Positions 1 to 10,330 of a stretch of 64,000 nucleotides of DNA are shown one piece after another; the stretch's first letter is position 1; each line of letters starts with the position of its first letter. The notes beneath the pieces were generated by a model. The model was not told where the DNA came from, did no database searches, and saw nothing but the letters and a program-made list of their open reading frames with translations. The position numbers were made by a program, and so were the translations under genes. The DNA is from Proteromonas lacertae (taxonomy: Eukaryota; Sar; Bigyra; Opalinata; Proteromonadidae), in NCBI GenBank assembly GCA_002245135.1, contig NGBS01000602.1, positions 1 to 64,000 on the forward strand, written 5' to 3'.

Positions 1-1078
1 TTGTTGTCTTGCCATAGCATTATAATCAGGTCTATTTGAATTAGCATAGATAGCAGAACCAAATAAGTGTTGTCATCAAGTTCTCTATAACTTCTTGCAA
101 TTGGATTTGCCATGCTATTACCTAATCTAAGAGAACTAGCTAGTTTGATCTACTGCATTTGTCTCTCTAATAGTTTCTGTTGAGAAGTGAGATCCATTAT
201 TTTTTCATCAAATTCATCTTTATTTTTGAAATTGCTTTTGTTCATTCATTTACCTAATATATTCTTTATTTCATCCAATTCAGTGTTTCTAGATCCTATT
301 CTTTTACTTAGAACATCATTGTAGTGTCATTATAGAATTTGCTGTAAAGTGATTGATAATATTTGTTATGCCATTAAAGCTATGCTTTCTTCTTTTCTTC
401 TAGAACACCTTTAATCCGCTTCTCTAAGAGCTTTTTTAACTGAGTTTTGTAACCATTATAAAACAAACAAATATGAAGTGTATAGTTATTATGATAATTA
501 TTACTTAACATAAATAGGCTCGATAGGCTCGCCTTTATTGGTCTTCCCATAATATCATTACTAATGGTTTTGATTCATTCTTCTGGCTCATCTCTTTACT
601 AGCATCTTTTGGTTTACGTTCTTTCTTTATTGATTAGATCCTTTCTCTAATTTCTTCATTAGTCTAGCATTCTTATCTCTTTCTTCTTTTAAAGCAATCT
701 GTAATTCTGCTTTAGTCATTCTGCTTGGTGGTAATGTATCCCACTATCTTTAGATCTCCGTTTACCTTTACCTTTTACTGGATTCTAAAGCATCTTTGTC
801 TTTCTTTGATCTTCTCTTTGTAGTAGGTGATCTTGAACGATGTCTCTTACGTTTGCTGTGTTTTCTATCACTATCATCGTCATCTTCACTTGGAGCATCT
901 TATATACTTTCTTTGGTGAACTCTTCATTAAGAACTGTTTAATCATCTCTTCACTTGGTTCACTAGGATCGATTCTTGAAGTTGATTTCATTTCAGGAAG
1001 TTTGTCTTCTAACTCACTCTCAGTTGATGTGACTGAACTTGTATCACTGGAATAATCATTAGATTCTGATTCACTCAT
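1..1078 (-). pseudogene. Decayed charged protein at left edge of virus-like element
   Basis: A minus-strand coding remnant that continues out of the window. The best-preserved piece (785-1078) starts with a serine/glutamate-rich stretch and turns lysine-rich. The rest is charged and probably coiled coil. Several breaks are present, so it is treated as a fossil. No family recognised. Confidence 0.45.
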
Positions 1079-1205
1079 TTATTTCTATGCAAATTTTAAA
1101 AGCCGCCAAAAAACACAAAATTTAATAATAATAATAATATTTATGTAATTATGTCATTTTGTTAAGGTAAATTACATACGTCAACTTTTGTTTTTAAGTA
1201 TGCAT

Positions 1206-1478
1206 TTAGTAACGCTTGTTGATTACTACCGCCTCCATTGAATGGCATTCTAGCTCCTCCTCTTCTTCATGTCTTCTTCTACGTCTACCGAATCCCACCT
1301 TTTCTAATGCATCTGCGATATTATCTTTACCAAACTCTCTTGCGATCTTTGAACCTATCTTGTGTTCTCTAGACCAATCGTAAGCTTTCTTTCCCAATTT
1401 AACTTTTCCCCACAATGATTTTAACACCACCTTGTGTCTTCTTCGATGTCTTCTATGTCTTCTACCACCTAAAACCAT
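1206..1478 (-). CDS. Small arginine/histidine-rich protein, core-protein-like
   Basis: A 90-residue protein of the virus-like element. It opens with a glycine start, a block of alternating Arg and His (residues 4-16), then a lysine-rich helix, then a second arginine block (about 66-70) and a run of five glutamates. The first block resembles the basic DNA-condensing peptides (pX/mu-like) of adenoviruses and adintoviruses. A virion or DNA-condensing role is inferred from composition and from its place beside the capsid genes; there is no sequence-level proof. It lies in the same direction as the next small basic gene. Confidence 0.55.
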   Translation of the reverse strand: MVLGGRRHRRHRRRHKVVLKSLWGKVKLGKKAYDWSREHKIGSKIAREFGKDNIADALEKVGFGRRRRRHEEEEELECHSMEAVVINKRY

Positions 1479-1658
1479 TATGATAATATATTAAAAACCA
1501 ATAAAAAACAAAGAATAAAAAAACAAAAATTAAAGTACTAAAGTACTCTTATCTTATTATCAGGATAACGATTAAGTGCATTATTACCACTATGACTGCT
1601 TTTTCTATGACGACGTCTTCTTGAACCTTTATTTCCTTTATAAATTCCACCAGGTCCT

Positions 1659-1979
1659 TTAATCCAATGTTTTTGCAGCTATTGAAAGACCGCTACCACT
1701 ATGACTTGCTTTCCATTTCAAGTATGGTTCGAGTGATTTTGGTCCACCCACTAAATCATATTTTGGATTCATCATACCACCTCTTCTACTCTTTCTATGT
1801 CTTCTACGACCATAACCTAATAACTTGGCAATACCACCAGTAAGTTTACCAGCCCATCCTGGAATCATACTTAAACCAGTTGATATTGCTTTAGTTTCTT
1901 TAAGTCCTTTATTTAAATCTCCCCAGAAACCTTTTCCTACAACACACTTGCGATATTTCTTTTTACTTTTCTTAGGCAT
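1659..1979 (-). CDS. Small basic protein with amphipathic glycine-rich helix
   Basis: About 106 residues. The N-terminus is lysine-rich (MPKKSKKKYRK). The middle (about residues 30-57) is a glycine-rich amphipathic stretch with GLSMIPGWAGKL, followed by a basic block RRRHRKSRRGG. A basic segment plus an amphipathic helix is the arrangement seen in membrane-lytic or core proteins of adenovirus-like viruses (pVI/pX-like); the role here is inferred. The gene start at 1979 is separated by only about 65 bases from the divergent gene at 2046, so the two probably share a promoter region. The C-terminal part looks decayed. Confidence 0.5.
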   Translation of the reverse strand: MPKKSKKKYRKCVVGKGFWGDLNKGLKETKAISTGLSMIPGWAGKLTGGIAKLLGYGRRRHRKSRRGGMMNPKYDLVGGPKSLEPYLKWKASHSGSGLSIAAKTLD

Positions 1980-2045
1980 AATAATATTACAATTAATTAC
2001 TATATTGACATTATTGACATTACATTGACCATAAAATAATAAATT

Positions 2046-2444
2046 ATGTCAGACGGACCTATTCCTCAAAGAACTTTTTCAGGTGGTATAACTACACAGT
2101 TAGATGCTCAACATCCTATATATAAACAGCAGCCTTCTCAGACAGAACAAGAGACCCAAGCTGATCAAGAATTATATTCTACATTGAATAAGTTACCGCC
2201 AGAAGCTAAATCTATGCTAAACAGTATCAATGGTTTTTCATTCCAAGAAGCAATCAATGAAATAGTTAGAATTGTAAATCAAGTAGCAAATGAACCAGAT
2301 CCACAACCAGTTCAGCAACCTCAAGTAGTTCAGCAACCACCACCACCTCCACCACCTCCTACACCTCAAACAAATAACAATAATAATGCTAAACCTGCTT
2401 ATAATCCATATGCTTATAATAACATTGGTCTTATGAATGCTTAA
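2046..2444 (+). CDS. Unknown 132-aa protein with polyproline tail
   Basis: Unrecognised small protein of the virus-like element. Residues 1-50 are polar and rich in Gln; residues 50-80 look helical and contain the only hydrophobic core. The tail is low complexity: Gln-Pro, then an eight-proline run, then Asn-rich, ending in a Tyr/Asn-rich stretch. It starts just downstream of the divergent small basic gene and is followed after about 50 bases by another plus-strand gene. No function can be given. Confidence 0.55.
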   Translation: MSDGPIPQRTFSGGITTQLDAQHPIYKQQPSQTEQETQADQELYSTLNKLPPEAKSMLNSINGFSFQEAINEIVRIVNQVANEPDPQPVQQPQVVQQPPPPPPPPTPQTNNNNNAKPAYNPYAYNNIGLMNA

Positions 2445-2496
2445 CATAATTATTAAAAATATATTCGTTTTATTATTTTAAATTTTGTTTTGTGCT

Positions 2497-3018
2497 ATGA
2501 GCAACTCAAAAACAATTCACATTCTTCAGATTATAGACGATGATGTTAGCGATGCTGAGAAGGAGCAAAAAGAGGAGCAAAAACGAGATGATAAAGAAAG
2601 ATCTGCCAAAAAGAGAAAGAGAGAGTTAGAAGACGTCTACAATTATTTATATGGAGAGGCAGAGTGTACAGATAGTGAGGATGAGGAAGAAGATGATGCT
2701 AATGCTTCTGATGCCGATAGTGAAGGAAACTTGAAAGGCTTTGTTGTAGATAGTGATGATGACGATGAGGACTACACTATGGAAGAAGACGAAACAGATT
2801 TAAGTGATTGGGAAAATGACGAAGACTTAGAAGACATTTTGAATCCGAATGCTAGCTCAGAGATATGTACAACTAAAAGAAAGATTATGACTGCTATATC
2901 AGATTCATTAGACAGTTTAAACCCTAAAAAAAGAAAGCATTTAATCAAGCCTAACAAACAAGCCAACGGAAGCAATTCCTTTGATAATCAAGAGGAAGAA
3001 GTGTTAAGTGATTCTTGA
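2497..3018 (+). CDS. Acidic 173-aa protein of the virus-like element
   Basis: The frame is open further upstream, but the first ATG is at 2497 (MSNSKTIHIL), which I take as the start. The protein alternates a Lys/Glu-rich helix with KKRKRE (a plausible nuclear localisation signal), long Asp/Glu/Ser tracts in the middle, and a second basic cluster (NPKKRKH) near the C-terminus. Such charged, unstructured proteins are common in virus-like elements and can bind histones or DNA, but nothing specific is recognised. Confidence 0.5.
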   Translation: MSNSKTIHILQIIDDDVSDAEKEQKEEQKRDDKERSAKKRKRELEDVYNYLYGEAECTDSEDEEEDDANASDADSEGNLKGFVVDSDDDDEDYTMEEDETDLSDWENDEDLEDILNPNASSEICTTKRKIMTAISDSLDSLNPKKRKHLIKPNKQANGSNSFDNQEEEVLSDS

Positions 3019-3065
3019 GCTAATTAATTAATTAATTCTTTTTTTTTATTTTTTACTTATTGTTT

Positions 3066-3617
3066 ATGAGTAATATACCCATAAAAACAGAATCTATACC
3101 ATTACCTCCACCTCCTGCACCTCCAGCTAGATCACCTATACTTATAATTAGAGACGATCCAGAAAATAAAAGACCTGCTCCTTCAAATGAAGATCCTATA
3201 GATGTTTTAGAAAGCCATGCAGAGAGTAGATTACCAATAGGTATTGAAGGTCCAAGAGTAATTGCTAGTATTGAAGAAATACAATACACATTGGAATTAT
3301 TTAAGTTATCTTTATCGAAATTCAAACCAAGTCTTAGAACATTGAATAGTTTAACAGCAAATCAAGTAGATTCATTATGTAAAGAAATAGATTTAATTAT
3401 AGATCTTACAGAAAATCAATCAGTTCCTTATAGTACAATAGTAGGTGCAATAAGAAGATTACTCATTATGTACAATCAGTATTTTAGAGATAACTGGCAC
3501 TTGGAAGCTAATCAGAAATTGTATTTCAAAGTTTACTTATTTACCCAATTTGAAAAAACATGTTTCAATTTCTATAGTTCTTTAGTTAATATAGTATATG
3601 TAAATGCTTTTAATTAA
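3066..3617 (+). CDS. Unknown 183-aa protein, proline-rich N-terminus, helical C-terminal domain
   Basis: The first ATG in frame is at 3066 (MSNIPIKTES). Residues 12-25 are proline-rich (LPPPPAPPARSP), and the second half is predicted from composition to be an all-helical domain rich in Leu, Phe and Tyr. The stop codon abuts the stop of the convergent gene (3617/3618), so the two transcripts must overlap or share a terminator. No family recognised; it belongs to the virus-like element by position. Confidence 0.5.
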   Translation: MSNIPIKTESIPLPPPPAPPARSPILIIRDDPENKRPAPSNEDPIDVLESHAESRLPIGIEGPRVIASIEEIQYTLELFKLSLSKFKPSLRTLNSLTANQVDSLCKEIDLIIDLTENQSVPYSTIVGAIRRLLIMYNQYFRDNWHLEANQKLYFKVYLFTQFEKTCFNFYSSLVNIVYVNAFN

Positions 3618-4031
3618 TTATTTGGTTTCTTTGATTTTTGTGTAAAGATCTAATTCTTCCAACAACACTTTGATAACTGAACCATACTCGTTAATATGAT
3701 ACTTAGGAGGAGGCATCTCTAAGTTTACTGCATATTGTTTAACCAATTTTACAAACCAATCGAATAGATTCTGAGCTTCAACTACTATTGTGTCTGGAAC
3801 TGGCTTTCTCATCTTATTAGCATACTTATTAATATGTCCTAACAATAATTGAGATACACTATTAAATTTGGTAATGTCTTCATTCTTACATATGATATAG
3901 TTTTGAGCTGCAGTCTTAATTAAACCTAGGATAGTTTCAATAAATGCTCTAAGCACATTGATTTCTTTAACAAATAAATATACTGGTTTCTTAGCTCTCT
4001 GCTCTATTACAAATATACTATCTGAATCCAT
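3618..4031 (-). CDS. Unknown 137-aa helical protein
   Basis: Minus-strand gene of the virus-like element. It is mostly helical with aliphatic and lysine residues, begins MDSDSIFVIEQRAKKP and ends in a charged tail. Its size and helical make-up resemble the C-terminal half of the convergent neighbour, but no clear alignment is visible by eye. It faces away from the gene at 4181, across a 149-base divergent spacer that carries the TTCAAGC motif. Confidence 0.45.
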   Translation of the reverse strand: MDSDSIFVIEQRAKKPVYLFVKEINVLRAFIETILGLIKTAAQNYIICKNEDITKFNSVSQLLLGHINKYANKMRKPVPDTIVVEAQNLFDWFVKLVKQYAVNLEMPPPKYHINEYGSVIKVLLEELDLYTKIKETK

Positions 4032-4094
4032 TTATGTTGAAGAAGGGGGTATGAAAATATTCTATTAAAAAACCGCTAATTAGCATATTCGCGC

Positions 4095-4112
4095 TTCAAG
4101 CTTCAAACCATA
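4095..4112. promoter_or_regulatory. Candidate promoter motif in divergent spacer
   Basis: TTCAAGCTTCAAACCATA lies in the spacer between the divergent genes starting at 4031 and 4181. Close variants (CAAGCC, TCAAACCTAT, AGGCTTGA) recur just upstream of several host start codons in this window, for example at 28146, 29957 and 39525. A promoter role is inferred from position and recurrence only. Confidence 0.35.
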
Positions 4113-4180
4113 AAATGCATGAAACGGATATAAAATCTTAATTCTAACATTTTATTGGATATCTAATAATCATAATAATC

Positions 4181-4927
<747 letters not shown>

Positions 4928-4970
4928 ACAACAAAATGAAACAAAGAAGATTAATTAAAATTATATTGAA

Positions 4971-5891
4971 TTAAAATCCAGATACTCTTTTTTTATAGGG
5001 TAGTATTATTGATTGAGGCACTAACATACAACTATAATCAAAGGTAGTAGGAAACTTATTTTCTTCAGTGCATAAACTAAGACAATCTTGAGCTCCCCAA
5101 TTAATTAACTCTAGTGTGTGATACTTACCGCTATTCGTTTGAAATACTAAATCTACAGTAAATTTTTCATTATCTTTATCTGGGTTGGGATCTTTACTTA
5201 TATCTAAATGAGGAATTAAGTTATTGATAAATCTTGACATTTCACCATTATCACATTTTGTTGTTAGATCAAAATGTAAAATTGTGCTACTATTTTCCTT
5301 AAATTTGTAATAATTTAATATATCTATTTTCAAGTATTGCTCATAAGCTTCAAATCTTGTATAAATGTATTTTGTTAAGGAAGTAAGTTCACCATTTAAA
5401 TACATGTATAATCTATCATCTATTCTCTTTATTAATTTATTCTCATCATCTCCTTTATGTGCATCATACAATTTCTGTGTAAAATTCCATACAGAGTCAT
5501 TGAGAGTATATGGATCACCTAAATATGTTCCTATATCACTAATTCCACCAGCTGTTGGATCATTTGATATTTTTTCATCGATAATTCTTAACAAATCATA
5601 CATGCTCTCTTCATATTGATCTAATTTCGTTTTACCAATAACATTAACAACACTTTTAATTGATTCAGCATGACTAATAGTTGTTACATCAATATCTTCT
5701 AGCATTTTTCTAATTGTCTTATCACTATCATCTTTCTTACCTAAATTGTTTGTTATCGTTATAATAGACTTAGTTATAGCACCTGTATCTATTGAAACAG
5801 CTTGTTTTTTTAAGGGACCACCAAACATAAAATATAATAAAAGAATGATAAAAATTAAGTTACTAGCATTATGAGGATTATTCTGAATCAT
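4971..5891 (-). CDS. Unknown membrane protein, about 306 aa
   Basis: The frame is open to 5969, but the ATG at 5891 (MIQNNPHNAS) leaves only a 14-base overlap with the ATPase gene, so I prefer it. A single hydrophobic segment follows directly (LIFIILLLYFMFGG), then a long soluble part: helical at first, beta-rich towards the end. The position directly downstream of the packaging ATPase suggests a virion membrane or minor structural protein, but no family is recognised. Confidence 0.5.
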   Translation of the reverse strand: MIQNNPHNASNLIFIILLLYFMFGGPLKKQAVSIDTGAITKSIITITNNLGKKDDSDKTIRKMLEDIDVTTISHAESIKSVVNVIGKTKLDQYEESMYDLLRIIDEKISNDPTAGGISDIGTYLGDPYTLNDSVWNFTQKLYDAHKGDDENKLIKRIDDRLYMYLNGELTSLTKYIYTRFEAYEQYLKIDILNYYKFKENSSTILHFDLTTKCDNGEMSRFINNLIPHLDISKDPNPDKDNEKFTVDLVFQTNSGKYHTLELINWGAQDCLSLCTEENKFPTTFDYSCMLVPQSIILPYKKRVSGF

Positions 5892-6726
5892 CATCAGTAT
5901 CGGACGAATCAGAGGAAGAAGAGGAGGAGGAACTAATGCTGGTATTTTCATTATCACTTTTATAACCATTACTATCGTTTTTAATTTTCATATTAAAGTT
6001 TACACGAAATTCATGATTGCACAAATCGATGTAGAGGAATGAATGATTACTGTAGTTAGTTGCATACTTGTAATATTCTCTAAACTTACTGAAATCTACC
6101 CACAAATCTAAACTATTATGAACACTGTGTAGATTAGCTAAACTTAGATTTCTAAATACTAAGCAATAATCTAATTGTAGACGAACAGATGGTGTTAAAT
6201 CTGTAACATATTGACTTGATATAATTACTTTTGACTTGTAATGACGGTTTGATTTGAGTAGTTTTGAAACGGTCTTATTTGATAAATCGAATGATATATC
6301 ATCGAATATAAAGATATTTTCAGGATAACTATAATTGTCTTTATCAACATCTGTGATATTATTCAATACTGCATCTAATACATTCACTTTATCTTCATTT
6401 ACTATTGAATTGTAACAATGGTATTCTATTAAATTGTACTTCAGCATATCAGTGATCTTTTCATAAATAATATCCTTTGAAATTGTTCCTACAAAGAAAT
6501 ATACAGTTTGATCATAATTCTTCTTTAACAAGTGTTGTATCATGTTAAATATAAGCGTTGTCTTTCCACTGTTCTTCTTAGCTAATATAAATATATTGCA
6601 GAAAGGCTCTTCAAAATAATCATAGCCTAAAACAGTATCTCTTGATCTCTTTTTATTACCTTTGACTACTGATTCTACTGGCGTTATGACAACGTCATTA
6701 CATTTCTCTAGTTTTATTTTACTCAT
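5878..6726 (-). CDS. FtsK/HerA-type genome-packaging ATPase of the virus-like element
   Basis: A 282-residue P-loop ATPase. Walker A is FILAKKNSGKTTLIFNM (about residues 47-63). Walker B is NIFIFDDISFD near residue 140. A following strand, KVIISSQYV, fits the sensor motif. This matches the A32/FtsK-HerA packaging ATPases of Polintons, adintoviruses and virophages, which push DNA into the capsid. It lies directly downstream of the major capsid gene on the same strand, as in those elements. The acidic Ser/Asp tail (about 255-282) is low complexity. Confidence 0.85.
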   Translation of the reverse strand: MSKIKLEKCNDVVITPVESVVKGNKKRSRDTVLGYDYFEEPFCNIFILAKKNSGKTTLIFNMIQHLLKKNYDQTVYFFVGTISKDIIYEKITDMLKYNLIEYHCYNSIVNEDKVNVLDAVLNNITDVDKDNYSYPENIFIFDDISFDLSNKTVSKLLKSNRHYKSKVIISSQYVTDLTPSVRLQLDYCLVFRNLSLANLHSVHNSLDLWVDFSKFREYYKYATNYSNHSFLYIDLCNHEFRVNFNMKIKNDSNGYKSDNENTSISSSSSSSSDSSDTDDDSE

Positions 6727-6790
6727 TTAAAGAAAAAACAAAAAAACAATTATATAAAGAATATAACCATTATGTTAGTTATTAGTTAGT

Positions 6791-8248
6791 TTAAATAACG
6801 CTTACAATTCCACTTCCATTGATTGTACACATTCTTCCTGTAACTATATAGAAACGATGAGTGATATTAAAGTTAGTGAAATCATTTGTACCAGGAGTAG
6901 ACAACTCAAAAGTGATCTTTAAGTCACTAGCTAATGGTCTTCCTGATTGATTCTTGATATTATCCAAGTCTTTAGATCCAAAATTCAAAATTTCAAAGAA
7001 CTTCTTTTCAAAAGGAATATGTCTTTTGAATATATCAAACCATGAATCTTTGAAATAATCTTGTATAGTCATGTAACTATCATAATACTGCATTAATGAA
7101 TAGTCTGGTTGATACACAAAATCGTTAATCATCCATCTGAATTGTGCATTTTCAGGAATTACTGCATATCTATTTTCTGCTGTGCCACCACTCATATCAT
7201 GTGCTGTTTGATTTCCTTCGATCCATGGTCTATAGATAATGTAACGCAAGAATGGTCCATTTGAACTGTTTAATGTAAAGGAATAGTTAAATTGTCCAGA
7301 TCCACCTTGATTTACTGTTAATGTATGGCACTTTACATCATTGAACTGGATTGGTTTAGATAAACAGTAACTTCTTGTATTGTTATTACATTGAGTATCC
7401 TTATTCAAATAAGTATAGAAATAAAAGTTCTTGAATTTAATTGAATCTGGTCTTATTCCATCTGCAGGCCAGTTTATAGTTGTTTCAACACCTTTATCAT
7501 TATAAAAACCCATAATTTGTCCAAATTTAGGAGTTTGCTGGAAATTGAAACATAAATACATTCTCTCTCCAAAGAATACATCACTTTTCATTGATAAAAA
7601 TGTATTGTAAAATTTACCTAAAAACATCTTTACATGAATAGTATTAGACTTCTTATACTGTTGATATTTATCTGTTGTTCCAGTAGCTGTAACAAATGTA
7701 GCTTCTTCTTTATCCATTTCCCATTCATTTTCATCAAGAATTAAATGATCATGGTATTCATCATTCCATTTTAATTGAATTCCATCATAATAGTTTGATT
7801 GGTAAAAAATGTCTGATCTTTTTCTCACTAATTCATCCATAAACACTCTATAGTGTTCATAATTGTCATCAAGCTTTACTAGATCTGTTCCTGTATTATT
7901 ACATAAACGAAATGCTGCTAATCCAAATCCTTCTTTCATTCCTTTTATATACTTTGGATATAACTCACCACTAGCTGCTACTTTACCACAACCATCAATT
8001 TTTGCAAATGCATTTGCAGCAGCAAGTGGATGAGTTTCAATTTCGATATCATATTGAATGTAAGACTTTGCAAGGTTTATAATGTTCTCACCACTTAATT
8101 CGAACCTTATTTCATCTGAATAAGTATTATCTTTAAGTTGATAGAATGATTTTGTTTCCATTGGTGTCAACTTGACATACTGATAAAAGGCCATCATTGC
8201 TGGAACGTCTACACCGTGTTTTTGCTCTTTTGGGATAGTTAGAGACAT
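6791..8248 (-). CDS. Major capsid protein, double jelly-roll type
   Basis: About 485 residues from the ATG at 8248 (MSLTIPKEQKHGVDVPAMMA); the open frame extends further but overlaps the upstream gene. The N-terminal MMAFYQYVKLTPMETKSF and the pattern of beta strands separated by long loops are typical of major capsid proteins of Polinton-like viruses and adintoviruses. The size is right for that family. It sits between the penton-like gene and the packaging ATPase, the standard order. It would form the trimeric capsomers of an icosahedral particle. The call rests on family resemblance and context, not on an alignment. Confidence 0.8.
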   Translation of the reverse strand: MSLTIPKEQKHGVDVPAMMAFYQYVKLTPMETKSFYQLKDNTYSDEIRFELSGENIINLAKSYIQYDIEIETHPLAAANAFAKIDGCGKVAASGELYPKYIKGMKEGFGLAAFRLCNNTGTDLVKLDDNYEHYRVFMDELVRKRSDIFYQSNYYDGIQLKWNDEYHDHLILDENEWEMDKEEATFVTATGTTDKYQQYKKSNTIHVKMFLGKFYNTFLSMKSDVFFGERMYLCFNFQQTPKFGQIMGFYNDKGVETTINWPADGIRPDSIKFKNFYFYTYLNKDTQCNNNTRSYCLSKPIQFNDVKCHTLTVNQGGSGQFNYSFTLNSSNGPFLRYIIYRPWIEGNQTAHDMSGGTAENRYAVIPENAQFRWMINDFVYQPDYSLMQYYDSYMTIQDYFKDSWFDIFKRHIPFEKKFFEILNFGSKDLDNIKNQSGRPLASDLKITFELSTPGTNDFTNFNITHRFYIVTGRMCTINGSGIVSVI

Positions 8249-8279
8249 CAGAAACTCAAAATAAAAAATAAAATAAAAA

Positions 8280-9245
8280 TTAGACTTTAAATACGACAAT
8301 ATCTAAATTAAACTCGATATTATCAAGATTGAGTTCATAACCATTTTGTTGAGTAATCTGAATAGTAATTTGACCATTGGTATAAGTATTATTGAACATT
8401 TTGCTAGTATTAAGAATGTCATTGTTCTGGTATGTAATGAATGGTAACTCAGGGTTTGCTATTGGTATATTTTCTAACACATTTGAATCTTGAATAATGT
8501 TTACAATATCTAAACGAATGGATATTGAATTAACCCATATAAGTGATGGACGATATGGTAATTGAGTAAATGGGAAATCTACTGAAAATGCAGCTATAGC
8601 TTTTTCTGTTCCTTGAGGTCCTGGAACAAATTTATCATAACATAACCAATAGTTATTATTTGGAATACCTAATATCTTGTAGGCTAAATCTTTTGTTACT
8701 ATTTCTATTTCTGTAATCCAGAAAATAGGTTTTGTTAAACTATATAATGCATTCATTTTACTTGCAATTTTTAAATGTCTGGTATGTTCATCATCTTTAT
8801 CATCTAGCTTAAATAAATCACCATTACCTTCTATTACAGGTGTATATAGCATATCCTTAACTATAAACAAATCATCATCAGGAATTTCAAAATCTAAATA
8901 TTTTATTGAACGTATTCCATCATTGATTAACTTAATAATCTGATTCTCATCATAAAAACCTTCAGGAATTTGTACTGATACACATACTGTGGGTTTTTCT
9001 GGCGCTGCGCCATCTTCTTTATCATAATCACATGTAAATAAGAACTGAAACGTATCGTTTGTCTCTGCTTGTATAGTAGGGAAAGAATTAGGGACAACTG
9101 CGTGTAATAACGACACATGAGTATAATCTTGATCAAATGATGGTAAGGCTAAGGTCTTTTTGTATCTATTCCCTACTCCGAATGTCCCTGTAGTCATTAC
9201 CATATCAGAATTTAAATAGTATACACGGTGATTAGAGACTAACAT
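8280..9245 (-). CDS. Penton / minor capsid protein
   Basis: About 321 residues from the ATG at 9245 (MLVSNHRVYYLNSDMV). The start resembles penton proteins of adintoviruses and Polintons, which begin with a short strand followed by a polar loop and a conserved LPSFDQDYTHVSLLHAVVPN-type stretch. The rest is beta-rich, as expected for a single jelly roll. It lies directly upstream of the major capsid gene on the same strand. Virion vertex role inferred from family and position. Confidence 0.7.
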   Translation of the reverse strand: MLVSNHRVYYLNSDMVMTTGTFGVGNRYKKTLALPSFDQDYTHVSLLHAVVPNSFPTIQAETNDTFQFLFTCDYDKEDGAAPEKPTVCVSVQIPEGFYDENQIIKLINDGIRSIKYLDFEIPDDDLFIVKDMLYTPVIEGNGDLFKLDDKDDEHTRHLKIASKMNALYSLTKPIFWITEIEIVTKDLAYKILGIPNNNYWLCYDKFVPGPQGTEKAIAAFSVDFPFTQLPYRPSLIWVNSISIRLDIVNIIQDSNVLENIPIANPELPFITYQNNDILNTSKMFNNTYTNGQITIQITQQNGYELNLDNIEFNLDIVVFKV

Positions 9246-9308
9246 TTTGATAAAAAATAATAATGTCAATATTGGTAATATTAGTAATATTGACACTATT
9301 TTTATTTT

Positions 9309-9932
9309 ATGGAAGATAATAAAAAACCTAAACATAGAACAGTTCCATTCAAATTAACAGAATTAGACAAACAAGTAATCATCAGAAGCTTCAGAAAAGA
9401 CGGTAAAATCAGAGCTCCCACAAAATCGAAATTATATCATTTAATTTCAGGATCAAAATCAAGACTTACATACTCAGAGATAAGATATATATTGAAATAC
9501 ATCGAAGATGAGTACAAATATTACATAGAATCAAAGTTTAAGACAGGTTGTTTTAATGGACCAATCATTGAACAAGTAAAAGTACCTCTTAACGCGCCAA
9601 AACTAACCGCTTCAAGCTTCGCTCAAGCCTTAAGTAAACACAAAGAACACAGAATTGCAGGTCAAAAGAAGACAAGAATGATGTTAGAGCAGATTTTAGC
9701 ATTACATAAGAAGGAAGAAGAGGATGTTTTACCTCCACAAGAGATAATTGACATAAAAGATGACGAAATTAAGGTAAAAGAAGAGGTAAATTACGTAAAA
9801 CCTGTCACAAAATCGAATGTAAACAGTTTAAGTGGTTTAGAAGACTTGTCTCCTGTTAACTCAGTTCCTAGTTTAAGTCCAAAATCAATAACAGATAAAA
9901 GCATTATAAGACCTAATTGTATTATTTTTTAA
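9309..9932 (+). CDS. Unknown 207-aa basic protein of the virus-like element
   Basis: Starts with ATG at 9309, 63 bases from the divergent penton gene start. The first 130 residues are Lys/Arg-rich and helical (MEDNKKPKHRTVPFK, then SYSEIRYILKYIEDEY-like segments). The C-terminal 70 residues are acidic and then Ser-rich. A DNA-binding role is possible from the charge, but no domain is recognised. Confidence 0.5.
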   Translation: MEDNKKPKHRTVPFKLTELDKQVIIRSFRKDGKIRAPTKSKLYHLISGSKSRLTYSEIRYILKYIEDEYKYYIESKFKTGCFNGPIIEQVKVPLNAPKLTASSFAQALSKHKEHRIAGQKKTRMMLEQILALHKKEEEDVLPPQEIIDIKDDEIKVKEEVNYVKPVTKSNVNSLSGLEDLSPVNSVPSLSPKSITDKSIIRPNCIIF

Positions 9933-9978
9933 TTTTTTTGTTAATTGATTTAAAATTTTTCTTATAGGGAACGATATA

Positions 9979-10200
9979 ATGACAATTTTACTCTCTGTAT
10001 TAGTATTTATACTCTATATGCTCGCTCTGGCACTGTACAAATACTTCAAAGCACACAATTGTATTCCAAATGAGGTAGATATCGCAGACATTCGTTCAAA
10101 TATGACCGATATGATGGAGAAAGGCTTGCAGCATGACAAGACATTGGAAGATATAAAGACATATATAGACATTGTGAATAAAAGAAAGCACACAGTTTAA
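9979..10200 (+). CDS. Small single-pass membrane protein, 73 aa
   Basis: Begins MTILLSVLVFILYMLALALY, a clear N-terminal membrane helix (residues 2-20), followed by a short charged helical tail (MEKGLQHDKTLEDIKTY). It lies 46 bases downstream of the previous plus-strand gene. Small membrane proteins are frequent in Polinton-like viruses; the function is unknown. Confidence 0.45.
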   Translation: MTILLSVLVFILYMLALALYKYFKAHNCIPNEVDIADIRSNMTDMMEKGLQHDKTLEDIKTYIDIVNKRKHTV

Positions 10201-10251
10201 ATAATTTGTAACGAATTAATTTTTTATTATATAATAAACGGCTATTTTTTT

Positions 10252-10330
10252 AGGGAAAGTGAAACGACTCATTATTTAGGGAAAGTAAAACGAGTATTTT
10301 TTCAGGGAAAGTAAAACGACTATTTTTTCT
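10252..10330. repeat. Three 26-bp tandem repeats
   Basis: The unit AGGGAAAGTAAAACGA plus a T-rich spacer starts at 10252, 10278 and 10304, so the period is exactly 26 bp. The first copy differs by one base (GTGAAACGA). It lies just downstream of the last gene of the virus-like element. Confidence 0.85.
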
